From Candidatus Zixiibacteriota bacterium (GTDB lineage: Bacteria > Zixibacteria > MSB-5A5 > GN15 > PGXB01): 19,494 bases of DNA. The notes beneath the pieces were generated by a model. That model did not search any database, was not told where the DNA came from, and saw nothing but the letters and a program-made list of their open reading frames with translations. Position 1 is the first letter of the stretch, and the number at the start of each line of letters is the position of its first letter. Where the stretch lies: assembly GCA_900498245.1 (NCBI GenBank), contig LS998015.1, positions 3,416,037 to 3,435,530 of the forward strand, read 5' to 3'. Below, one piece after another: positions 1 to 6,869 of the stretch. The position numbers and the translations under genes were made by a program.

Positions 1-1
1 T

Positions 2-280
<279 letters not shown>

Positions 281-303
281 ATACAGAGACTGAACTTTGG
301 AAG

Positions 304-330
304 AGGGGGGCCGACCGGGTCGACCTCCCT
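304..330 (+). terminator. Hairpin after katG, probable terminator
   Basis: The arms AGGGGGGCCGA (304-314) and TCGACCTCCCT (320-330) pair over 11 positions with one G-T pair and one C-A mismatch, around a 5-base loop. There is no strong T run after it, so efficiency is uncertain. The position just downstream of katG fits transcription termination. Confidence 0.55.
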
Positions 331-349
331 TCGCTCTGTCATTGGGTAG

Positions 350-404
350 TGGTGGAGGTGGGGAAATCGAATTCCCGCCTCGCGATGCGGCTTAAGAACT
401 TACA
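350..404 (-). repeat. tmRNA/tRNA 3'-end-like repeat A (candidate att site)
   Basis: On the plus strand it begins TGGTGGAGGTGGG, then GAAATCGAA. Read on the minus strand it is a T-arm-like 'GAATTCGATTTC' followed by an acceptor 3' strand and an encoded ACCTCCACCA end, like a tmRNA 3' terminus. The putative T arm (GGGAA/TTCCC) has a 6-base loop instead of 7, and no 5' half, anticodon arm or tmRNA body is present, so it is not a functional gene. Repeat B at 1457-1512 matches it at about 43 of 55 positions with one single-base gap, including about 25 bases beyond the tRNA-like part. Same orientation as ssrA (3277-3639). Best read as the attachment-site copy left by an integrative element. Confidence 0.6.
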
Positions 405-665
405 AGTCATTACGCCGAATTATTGCGCTCTTTTTGCCCGGTAAGAAGTTTCGGACATTCACAGCCCAAAAGAGTCCGAACAAACCGCACACTGCCGAAT
501 TCCTTAACCGGAAAATGGTTCAATCAACGGTTTGCAGTCAACAACCCCAAAATTGCTATTCCAACTGAATCATTTTGAAGGGTAAGCTCATTGCTTCTTG
601 AGGATCGGGCCGGCCGATAATTCTTTTGTTGTCTTGCGGCCGGATGGTTTGCTCGATTTTTCAAT

Positions 666-1145
666 TCAGTTGTCTATCGGTTCCCAGAGTTCTACCTTGT
701 TTCCTTCCGCGTCAAGAATATGCACAAATTTACCGTAGTCATAGGTCTCGATAGTGTCCACTATGGTCACTCCGTTCTTCTTCAATTCTCCCACAAGTGC
801 CTCCAAATCATCGACCCTGTAATTAATCATAAAGTCTTTTATTGAAGGCTCAAAATATTTCGTCTCTTCCGGAAACGGAGTCCATTGCGTTTGTCCTTTT
901 TTTGTGCTGTCGGCGCCTTCATACCATTCAAAAGTTGCTCCCCATGAGTTTGTATTTAAACCAAGATTACTTTGATACCACTCTTTCATTTTATTGGGGT
1001 CTTTGCATTTGAAAAAAATGCCGCCGATGCCCGTTACCTTTTTCATTTTTTGTTTTTCCTTTCCTTCTGCCGGTACCGTTTTGGAGGCGAAACCGGCGAA
1101 GAATGATGTCGCCATAACCAAAATTAGCAGAGTCGTTTTTTTCAC
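666..1145 (-). CDS. Exported VOC (glyoxalase/bleomycin-resistance fold) protein
   Basis: A 159-residue protein of the vicinal-oxygen-chelate superfamily. The core starts near residue 37 ('VTGIGGIFFKCKDPNKMKEWY') and runs to 'NYRVDDLEALVGELKKNGV' (about 108-126) and 'KFVHILDAEGNKVELWEP' (about 139-156). The Glu in VELWEP is the usual metal-ligand position of the fold. Substrate unknown: VOC proteins include glyoxalases, dioxygenases and resistance proteins. I chose the GTG at 1143-1145 because GGAGG stands 9 bases upstream and it gives a signal peptide ('KKTTLLILVMATSFFAGFA'). A reading from 1217 lacks such support. An alternative ATG at 1044-1046 (residue 34), with GGAAAGG upstream, would give the usual cytosolic VOC length. 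The gene stands alone between two att-like repeats, so it may be cargo of a decayed element. Confidence 0.85.
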   Translation of the reverse strand: MKKTTLLILVMATSFFAGFASKTVPAEGKEKQKMKKVTGIGGIFFKCKDPNKMKEWYQSNLGLNTNSWGATFEWYEGADSTKKGQTQWTPFPEETKYFEPSIKDFMINYRVDDLEALVGELKKNGVTIVDTIETYDYGKFVHILDAEGNKVELWEPIDN

Positions 1146-1561
1146 TTGATTATTTCCTCCATAATGATTTCGGTTGAAAAGCGGCTGGCCATTGACGCAT
1201 AACTTCCCCAAAAACACATAGGTGTGTTCTTTACTTCTCTATTTGCCTGATAAAAGTATACGAAACGACGACACAATATGAAAGAATCCGATTCCGATGC
1301 CGCATCAGCACATTTAAAGCCCTGCTTGTTTCGTCTATCTCGGTTGAAGAACCCGGACGATAATCGCTATATGATCAAAGTGATTCTTTAGTGCGAGATC
1401 CTCACACACCGTCAAAACGAGCCTTCGGGTCGGCGTTTTTTGAGGTCACCTATATTTGGTGGAGGTGGGCGAAATCGAACCCCATACTCGCGTTGTGGGA
1501 CAATATCTTACACCGTATTGTGACCAAATTGTGACCATTTTTCTAGCGGCTGATCGACGAC
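1146..1561. other. Non-coding stretch holding att-like repeat B and a hairpin
   Basis: No gene is seen. It contains repeat B (1457-1512), a partly paired region around 1409-1442 (AAAACGAGCC...GGTCGGCGTTTTTT, imperfect) that could end transcription on either strand, and a short direct repeat ATTGTGACCA at about 1517 and 1529 just before the copA stub. Confidence 0.45.
1457..1512 (-). repeat. tmRNA/tRNA 3'-end-like repeat B (candidate att site)
   Basis: The plus strand reads TGGTGGAGGTGGGCGAAATCGAACCCC, so the minus strand shows GGGGTTCGATTTCGCCC followed by ACCTCCACCA, a tRNA-like T arm and acceptor 3' strand with encoded CCA. No 5' half exists nearby, so it is not a tRNA gene. It resembles repeat A (350-404) both in the tRNA-like part and in the following bases (CTCGCG, then CTTACA at the end). 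Orientation is the same as ssrA. It separates the VOC segment from the copA stub. Confidence 0.6.
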
Positions 1562-1801
1562 TCAGACTCTAACCGGTCTCAGTCTTAGGGCATTTGCTAC
1601 CACGGATACCGAGCCGAAACTCATCGCAGCAGCAGCAAAAATGGGGCTGAGCAGAATACCAAAGAGCGGGTACAGTACACCAGCCGCTACCGGCCCACCG
1701 GCCGAATTGTATACGAATGCTAAGAAAAGATTCTGTTTGATATTGCGAATGGTCAGGCGGCTGAGCTTTCGAGCCCGCAGCACCCGAATACTCGTGAGGT
1801 C
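1562..1801 (-). pseudogene. copA: Copper-translocating P-type ATPase, C-terminal stub
   Basis: The frame encodes about 79 residues, '[20 protein letters not shown]' through '[20 protein letters not shown]' and '[20 protein letters not shown]' to 'ALRLRPVRV' and a TGA. This is the last part of a CopA/CadA-type P1B ATPase, covering the final two transmembrane helices, out of a normal length of roughly 700-850 residues. Upstream the homology stops abruptly at an in-frame TAA (1802-1804). The phosphorylation (DKTG) and ATP-binding domains and the CPC metal site are absent, so it cannot pump. It lies between att-like repeat B and the promoter of the coiled-coil gene. Truncation probably came from integration or deletion at this site. 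Confidence 0.85.
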
Positions 1802-1902
1802 TTATGACGGGTTTCGCAGTCAAGAGTCGAAGGAGTACCGTAACGCAAACATTAAACAAGATAATATCCGTCCTCAATTCCTATATGTTTCCCGGAAAGC
1901 GG

Positions 1903-1931
1903 TTGACATTATTCAGAAATCAATCTAATAT
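1903..1931 (+). promoter_or_regulatory. Strong sigma70-type promoter for the coiled-coil gene
   Basis: The -35 TTGACA (1903-1908) is perfect and the -10 TAATAT (1926-1931) is near-consensus, with a 17-base spacer. Predicted transcription start is near 1938, about 70 bases before the start codon at 2007, just ahead of the palindrome at 1944-1960. A second TTGACA at 1959-1964 overlaps the palindrome but has no good -10. Confidence 0.75.
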
Positions 1932-1943
1932 TTATATAGGATA

Positions 1944-1960
1944 AACCGAACGGTTCGGTT
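1944..1960. promoter_or_regulatory. Perfect palindrome, TetR-like operator
   Basis: AACCGAAC-G-GTTCGGTT consists of 8-base arms with perfect dyad symmetry around one central base. Size and composition resemble operators of TetR-family repressors. It lies about 6 bases after the predicted transcription start, so a bound repressor would block initiation or early elongation. No TetR-family gene is in the window, so the regulator would act from elsewhere or came with a lost part of a mobile element. The family assignment is inference from pattern only. Confidence 0.6.
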
Positions 1961-2006
1961 GACATGCTGAACAATCAGAGAGCATGTTGCAGGAAAGGAG
2001 TAACAG

Positions 2007-2699
2007 ATGTATAAATTCGTGAGAATGCAGTACTTGGTACTGGCCGTACTATTGGTGGCGGCAGTGGCGGGCGCACAGAATCAGCCGGCATCAGTTTTGA
2101 ACGATTCGCGCATGGTGGTAATACCGGTCCGGGGCCTGAGCGAAATAGCGTCCGATATCGACAACGCCATGGCTTACAAACAGCATGCGATGGACAGGAA
2201 ATCGCAGGCGGATAATCGCCTGACGGAAATAGATGGGGCCCTTGAGACCAGGAAAGCGGCGAATAAGGATATCGACCGCCGCAAAAGTGAAGCCAAGGAA
2301 GCGAAGAGAGAATCAGAAGCGATCGCGCTGGATATAGAGAAGAAAGTAAATCAGCAGGCGATGGAGCTTCTCAATCGCCTGAAGGACCTTCGTAAAGCCG
2401 AAATCGAAGAAGCCAAGCTGGCGACGGATATGGCGGATGCCGAAATCAAAGCTTTGCAGCTGGAAAATGAACTTCAAGATAAGCGTATAGAATACGATTC
2501 GCTGGTCGCCGCGGCGGCGAGCACCCTGACGCAGACCACGTCACAGCAGGTCCTGCGTGAGCTGGAGAAAAAGCTGCTGAAACAACAGGAAGAGCATGCC
2601 GGTGCGATGCAGAAACTGGCCTCGAAACAGAAAGATATCATTTCACGCCGTATGAAACTCCATGAAGCGCAGGCCAAGCTGATGATGCCTCGGGCTTGA
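2007..2699 (+). CDS. Exported coiled-coil protein of unknown function
   Basis: A 230-residue protein that I do not recognise as a named family. It has a signal peptide (about residues 1-23, 'YLVLAVLLVAAVAGA' then Q), a short linker ('SRMVVIPVRGLSEIASDID'), and a long, highly charged alpha-helical stretch (about 50-225) rich in Lys, Glu, Ala and Leu with heptad-like spacing, so a periplasmic coiled coil is likely. A short break ('AAAASTLTQTTSQQ', about 169-182) may be a hinge between two helices. AGGAAAGGAG (1991-2000) lies 6 bases before the ATG. It has its own strong promoter and palindromic operator and is followed by a hairpin, so it is a single-gene unit. It could be a chaperone-like (Skp-like) or membrane-stress protein, but nothing in the sequence settles this. 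Confidence 0.85.
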   Translation: MYKFVRMQYLVLAVLLVAAVAGAQNQPASVLNDSRMVVIPVRGLSEIASDIDNAMAYKQHAMDRKSQADNRLTEIDGALETRKAANKDIDRRKSEAKEAKRESEAIALDIEKKVNQQAMELLNRLKDLRKAEIEEAKLATDMADAEIKALQLENELQDKRIEYDSLVAAAASTLTQTTSQQVLRELEKKLLKQQEEHAGAMQKLASKQKDIISRRMKLHEAQAKLMMPRA

Positions 2700-2732
2700 C
2701 CGGCAGGTCGGGACATTATAATAAATGATTGA

Positions 2733-2756
2733 CCGGCGGAGTGGGAGCTCCGCCGG
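2733..2756 (+). terminator. Hairpin after the coiled-coil gene
   Basis: CCGGCGGAG (2733-2741) and CTCCGCCGG (2748-2756) form a perfect 9-base stem with a 6-base loop. It starts 33 bases after the stop codon. No T run follows, so it may act as a rho-independent terminator only weakly, or as a 3' stabiliser. Confidence 0.6.
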
Positions 2757-3276
2757 AATCGAAGATATGCATGCCGGCGTCGATAATCTCCTGCCTTCTG
2801 ATCTCAGTCGGCTTGCAAGGCTGTTTCTGCGAATTTCTCGTTCTGATGAGTCCAATATAAGCAAGCCAATACTTGCTTGAAAAAAATCTTCCCAAATCGG
2901 TAAGCCTCTTGAATTAATTGGCGACCGGGCCGAGACGCCAGCTTACGCCAGTACCCGGAGTTTCGGAGGAGTGATATTGGATTGTTATGATCGTCCTGAC
3001 GGTTGATCAATCAATGATTTACAATGGCGGGGTGGGCGAGACTCGAACTCGCCCCATTCGTCAGACAGAATCACATTTCGTTGAAGTCAGGACGGAGCGT
3101 CCTTAACGTGTAATGCCAAGTCTATAATACTGATCCGAGTGCGCCCAAAACGTGACTATTTCCGTTTTGCGATATTCTATTTTATTGCAGGATATAGTGG
3201 GTGGTCGGGGGTTCGGGGAATTCGTCAAGCCCCATCATCTACCGTAAGTGATTGTGTGAGTCATAGTTATAACAAA
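2757..3276. other. Non-coding stretch between the coiled-coil gene and ssrA
   Basis: No convincing gene. It has a 7-base-stem hairpin (AAGCAAG/CTTGCTT, 2859-2878) and the tRNA-3'-end-like repeat C (from 3025). A minus-strand frame (2804-3010) is open for 68 codons but has no recognisable domain. No clear terminator for ssrA is visible between 3276 and 3110. A GGGG...CCCC hairpin lies around 3211-3229 but is not followed by a T run. Confidence 0.45.
3025..3055 (-). repeat. tRNA 3'-end-like repeat C (candidate att remnant)
   Basis: The plus strand reads TGGCGGGGTGGGCGAG, ACTCGAA, CTCGCCCC. On the minus strand this is a perfect 5-base T stem (GCGAG/CTCGC) with a 7-base TTCGAGT loop, an acceptor 3' strand, a discriminator base and an encoded CCA. 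The 5' half that would pair with the acceptor strand (CCACCCC) is absent in the next 80 bases and there is no anticodon arm, so it is not a tRNA gene. It shares GGTGGGCGA and TCGAAC with repeat B. It is probably a third attachment-site scar, about 220 bases from the ssrA 3' end. Confidence 0.5.
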
Positions 3277-3639
3277 TGGAGGTGGGGGGAATCGAACCCC
3301 CGTCCGAAAAAGGCGCCAGATCATCCTCTACGTGCGTAGCCGCTCTTTTATTCTTGCCGCCATACCTGCCGAGCGGCAGGCCAGCATGACGGCCAGCCCC
3401 TGCGTTTTAAATCCGACTTAAGGGCGTCGCCGGATCGAGCCTTCCTGCACGACGCTCACATTCAGCCCGGAAAGGCGGCAGACTGAAGGAACGGGCGCCT
3501 AGGAGTTATACTCTACTAGGCAGCCATGGCGTAATTGTATTCGCCAGTTGTTGTGTTTACCGGATGTTTAACGAGGAATCCGGAGTCCCTCGGCACGCCA
3601 ACAACCCCACACCTATCCCGTCGAAACCATTTCACCCCC
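3277..3639 (-). ncRNA. ssrA: tmRNA (ssrA)
   Basis: A complete one-piece tmRNA of 363 bases that rescues stalled ribosomes with SmpB. The 5' end GGGGGTGAAATGG, TTTCGACGGGATAGG is canonical, and the 3' end CGGACGGGGGTTCGATTCCC, then CCACCTCCA, completes the tRNA-Ala-like domain. The 7-base acceptor stem pairs with one G-U. CCA is not encoded: TTTG follows the discriminator A. The reading frame ends at TAG-TAG (TAG at 3516-3518), and the encoded tag is probably (V)NTTTGEYNYAMAA (3519-3560), ending in Ala-Ala as ClpXP-type degrons do. The resume codon would be GTA at 3558-3560 or the codon next to it. Its 3' end faces three partial 3'-end copies downstream, marking it as an integration target. 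Confidence 0.96.
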
Positions 3640-3689
3640 ATAAGGTTTTGATGGCCCGGACAAGACGGTCTGTCACATATCGAGCCGCT

Positions 3690-3711
3690 AAAACCCGCGC
3701 CAGTCGCGGGG
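3690..3711 (-). terminator. GC hairpin with T run upstream of ssrA
   Basis: On the minus strand CCCGCG, loop ACTGG, CGCGGG is followed at once by TTTT (AAAA at 3690-3693 on the plus strand). This has the form of a rho-independent terminator. It could end transcription of the 845-residue protein gene (stop at 3846-3848). However, the best promoter for ssrA lies upstream of it, so it may instead be an attenuator or a structured leader removed when tmRNA is processed. Confidence 0.6.
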
Positions 3712-3747
3712 TACTCATGATAATGACAGTGATTGCCGGTCGCTTTC

Positions 3748-3775
3748 AATATATATAATCGGACATTATTGTCAA
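3748..3775 (-). promoter_or_regulatory. Candidate promoter of ssrA
   Basis: On the minus strand, TTGACA (3770-3775) is followed after 16 bases by TATATT (3748-3753). Transcription would begin near 3741, about 100 bases before the mature tmRNA 5' end at 3639, with the hairpin at 3690-3711 in the leader. No better -10/-35 pair is seen between the hairpin and the gene. Confidence 0.55.
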
Positions 3776-3845
3776 ATGTTTCAAAATATCGAGCCACGAT
3801 TTGACTCTGAATATTTCCAGAACTCATGTCCATTGCCAATCGGCA

Positions 3846-6383
3846 TTATTTAAGAAGCAGCATCTTCCTGGTCTGAATCACGGACCCGGCCCTCAATTTG
3901 TAAAAATAAACGCCGCTCGAAACCGGCTGATTGCCCTCATCCCGGCCGTCCCACTCAATCCGGTAAATGCCGGCCGATTTCATGTCATCCACCAGCGTTC
4001 GCACCTTCCGGCCCAGTAAATCGAAGACTTCAAGGGATACATGGCCCGGGGCAGGAACGGCATATCTTATTGTTGTGACAGGATTAAACGGGTTGGGACG
4101 ATTCTGTGCCAGCCCAAATTCATTAGCCAACGAACCATTATGAATCGTGGAATCAGGCTTATACATAATATTGGGCGTGGAGAGTGGGATCACCCCGGCC
4201 GCGATCAGTTGTTGCGTATGAATAAGCGAGAGATTATACCAGATGGTCGCGTCATTGACATCGCCGCCGGCATAGCGCCCGGCCAAATAAGTGATCGCCT
4301 GGCTCGCCGTGGCGCCATCAACACTCACTACAGTATTTTGACTCAGGCGATTTGAAGCCACATTCAGCAAACAGGCTAGAAGATGTTTACGGATCCGCGC
4401 CGATGTGCTGTCGTTATCGGAATCGAGCCAAAAACCGGCAATATCGTTGAAAGTAAGCGCCCGCGCCGGATTGTCCGCGTAAGTTGCGTCGTCGATCCTC
4501 ATGGCGTACTGGTCGGTCCGTTGGTAAAAATGATCGAATATGGAACTTCCGAAATTATCTATATCGTCAATGGTTATACCGACATCGGCGGAGGGATTAT
4601 CCCGCAGGGCCTCAATTTGCCTTCTCCACCACCAGTAGTCGGCCACATTCCCCGTGGTGATATCCCGCAATTTGTAGTCGACTTGGATGCCGGTATCTGC
4701 AATTGTCACCAGTGTCGACGGGGAACCGATCGGGTCGAACCCGAGAGGCACATTTAGGTCCACAATATAACTGCCCGGACTCAGACTATCCATCGCATAT
4801 GAGCCGTCGATATCCGTGGTCGCCCTCTTAACCAACCCGCCATAGAGATCCAGGAGATCGACATAAACGCCCCGCAAGCCGCCGGAATCGATTTGAACGG
4901 TACCATGAATTGAACCGCTCAGGTCGGAAATGGCCACAAAATTCGCCTTCACGGTCTTATCACTACTCATTAAGACCGTGGTCGTGGATGCGGCCGGATT
5001 TTCGACATCGCCGCTCCAATCGGCAAATTCATAGCCGGCGGCGGCCGAGGCCGCGATATTCACGCGGGTGCTTTCGGGATAGTAATAACTTCCGGCGGGC
5101 GGATCAGTGGTTCCTCCCATTTCCGGAGAACTGGCGATTCCCAAATTATATTCGACCGAGGCCTGGACCGTGTCGGAAGCGACCATCACTTTGTCAAAAA
5201 AGATATCATAGGGCCCGGTACCACATCTCCATATAACCGGAACATAGGGAGAGTTCGCCGGCACGGAAAAACAAGTATTCGGATCCCTGTTGTAACGATT
5301 GGCGGCATCGGTAGAAACCAGAACCGGTTCGGTCCAGGTCTGAGATTGCTGAGACCACTTTTTGTAATAAATCATCGAGGTAGCATTGTCGCTCGATGAT
5401 TTCTTGCAGTAAAATAGATACAGGTCGTTTCCCCGTACCGTCGATATGGGGTACCACTCGTTATTATTGGTCGTCACGGAACCGTCGATTATCTCATGGT
5501 TCCAATTGCCCGTGCCGTTGGCATAATTCTTCCACATATGGTGAAGGGAATTGCCCAGCCCGAAAATCAAATGAAAAGTGGTGTCATTGACAACGTTATG
5601 CGTGAAAGCCCGCGTACTGCCCATGTTGACACCGTAAATCGAGTGATCCGGCCGGGCCTCAAAGGACCTTCCATTCCACAAATAATATTCAAAACCGCGG
5701 GGATCATTGAGATAAAGCACCACCAGCGCCGGCCGCCCTCCCGCGTAAGGCATCGAGCCGATCCGGACCGAATTGCTGTTGGTAGCGAAAGCCGTTCCAT
5801 GAGTCCAGCTCGCCCCCTCATTATCGGAATAGTTATAAAGGACATTCTCGCTCGGACTGGCATAACTGAGACGGGTGAAAAGCCAAATGCGGCCGGTGAT
5901 CTGTACCATTATATTGGAGCGATGACGGCTTGATGTTCCGGCGATCGGCACTATGGCATCACCATCGGCGTTACTGTGGATCGGGGCTTTGAATTTTCGA
6001 AAGACGATGCTGTTTTGGCGCCCCGGCCAGGTCATATACATGTTCCCGTTTCGCCCGAATACGGAACAATGCATATCAAGGTAGCCCGCCGGATCGATTT
6101 GAATCTCATTCGTGTTCCAGGTCCTGCCGCCGTCGCCGGTATAAGAAATATTACCCAGCGTGCTGCTGCCGTTGGCATAACAGGCCCAGAACTTATTCGG
6201 GTCGGTTTCCAGCATATATGCTTTCCAGCGTGGAATCCCCAGGGTCGGGGCATCGGAGGCCGTCGAAACCGCAATCCGAATCGGCACCGATAACGTATCG
6301 GCGAGGACGGAACCGCCAATTATCGAAAAACTCAGTATAAATATGGCCACGGACAGAAATTTGAAAAAATAAATCTTTTTCAT
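3846..6383 (-). CDS. Large exported multidomain protein: Asp-box propeller, InlB-like repeat, type A sorting domain
   Basis: An 845-residue protein. A signal peptide (about 1-28, ending SVLA) precedes a sialidase-like beta-propeller region (about 30-405) with Asp-box motifs 'YTGDGGRTW' (81-89) and 'YSDNEGASW' (185-193). Then come a bacterial/InlB B-like repeat (about 410-485, 'GYEFADWSGD', 'KTVKANF'), a carboxypeptidase-regulatory-like beta domain (about 488-573, 'DGSYAMDSLSPGSYIV'), a helical region (about 578-735) with no clear family, and a C-terminal sorting domain (about 755-845, 'QNRPNPFNPVTTIRY', 'FDLLGRKVRTL', 'SSGVYFYKL'). It is probably secreted or cell-surface bound through a type IX-like pathway. 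The catalytic Arg triad and Tyr of true sialidases were not located, so glycan binding is as likely as hydrolysis. The start is the ATG at 6381-6383 with AAAGGGGA just upstream. It appears monocistronic. Confidence 0.92.
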   Translation of the reverse strand: MKKIYFFKFLSVAIFILSFSIIGGSVLADTLSVPIRIAVSTASDAPTLGIPRWKAYMLETDPNKFWACYANGSSTLGNISYTGDGGRTWNTNEIQIDPAGYLDMHCSVFGRNGNMYMTWPGRQNSIVFRKFKAPIHSNADGDAIVPIAGTSSRHRSNIMVQITGRIWLFTRLSYASPSENVLYNYSDNEGASWTHGTAFATNSNSVRIGSMPYAGGRPALVVLYLNDPRGFEYYLWNGRSFEARPDHSIYGVNMGSTRAFTHNVVNDTTFHLIFGLGNSLHHMWKNYANGTGNWNHEIIDGSVTTNNNEWYPISTVRGNDLYLFYCKKSSSDNATSMIYYKKWSQQSQTWTEPVLVSTDAANRYNRDPNTCFSVPANSPYVPVIWRCGTGPYDIFFDKVMVASDTVQASVEYNLGIASSPEMGGTTDPPAGSYYYPESTRVNIAASAAAGYEFADWSGDVENPAASTTTVLMSSDKTVKANFVAISDLSGSIHGTVQIDSGGLRGVYVDLLDLYGGLVKRATTDIDGSYAMDSLSPGSYIVDLNVPLGFDPIGSPSTLVTIADTGIQVDYKLRDITTGNVADYWWWRRQIEALRDNPSADVGITIDDIDNFGSSIFDHFYQRTDQYAMRIDDATYADNPARALTFNDIAGFWLDSDNDSTSARIRKHLLACLLNVASNRLSQNTVVSVDGATASQAITYLAGRYAGGDVNDATIWYNLSLIHTQQLIAAGVIPLSTPNIMYKPDSTIHNGSLANEFGLAQNRPNPFNPVTTIRYAVPAPGHVSLEVFDLLGRKVRTLVDDMKSAGIYRIEWDGRDEGNQPVSSGVYFYKLRAGSVIQTRKMLLLK

Positions 6384-6869
6384 AATTTCCCCTTTCTTTC
6401 ATGCGACATGCGGAAGTGCATATCAAATAATCGCAATAATTCGGCACATTTAGCTGAGTTTCATAATACCCCGCGGTAAGAATATTTTGATCTTTTACTG
6501 CCCGGAAAGGCCCCTTATGGTTCGGCGGACACCGACCCAATCCGGCCCCTTAACTGTCATTAATTATACGACAGAGTTGAAATACTTTTTGAATTTTATG
6601 CCGGTCTAACCGGATTTTCTCGTGATAACCGCTCCCGGGGGAGTTACATGATTCTACAATGCGCCTATACTGAAGTCCAAATTCTGATTTCTATATTCGG
6701 TGTCACGGAAATTCTCAAACTTATCGGCCGTAAATACAAATGACTTTTGCTTCCGTGAGGGGGAAAAACTTCAACTGACAGAGTTATCTCCGCATCTATC
6801 GGGTCGGCACTCGCAGAAATGATCTACGAAAAATGCCTCCTTTATCACCCCCTCGGAATTTTGCTTACC
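6384..6869. other. Intergenic region with a possible promoter for the 845-residue protein
   Basis: No gene is seen. On the minus strand there is a perfect TATAAT (plus 6563-6568) about 180 bases before the start of the 845-residue gene, but the -35 region has only a weak match. The right half shows no clear terminator for the HEAT-repeat gene that ends at 6870. Confidence 0.4.

Larger units (their letters stand above)
281..665. other. Non-coding stretch between katG and the VOC gene
   Basis: This holds the hairpin at 304-330 and the tRNA-3'-end-like repeat at 350-404. From 405 to 665 I find no convincing gene on either strand. On the minus strand the frame of the VOC gene continues for 25 codons past its TGA (666-668) to a second TGA at 588-590. 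A run of that length is not surprising by chance. Confidence 0.5.

Noticed and set aside
588-665. In-frame continuation of the VOC gene past its TGA, suggesting stop readthrough
   Set aside because: Twenty-five open codons are expected by chance fairly often. The protein already ends at the usual VOC position after 'VELWEP'.
2804-3010. Minus-strand frame of 68 codons, considered as a transposase fragment
   Set aside because: No DDE or helix-turn-helix motif, no terminal repeats, and it includes a hairpin. Nothing supports a real product.
3025-3110. Complete tRNA gene on the minus strand
   Set aside because: The T arm and CCA are good, but no 5' acceptor strand, D arm or anticodon arm can be folded.
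3139-3339. Plus-strand frame of 66 codons over the ssrA 3' end
   Set aside because: It runs through the tmRNA acceptor region and repeat-rich DNA, with no ribosome site and no domain. The tmRNA explains this sequence.
5206-6319. Several antisense frames inside the 845-residue gene
   Set aside because: They are shadows of a well-supported gene with recognisable domains, and none has a domain or ribosome site of its own.
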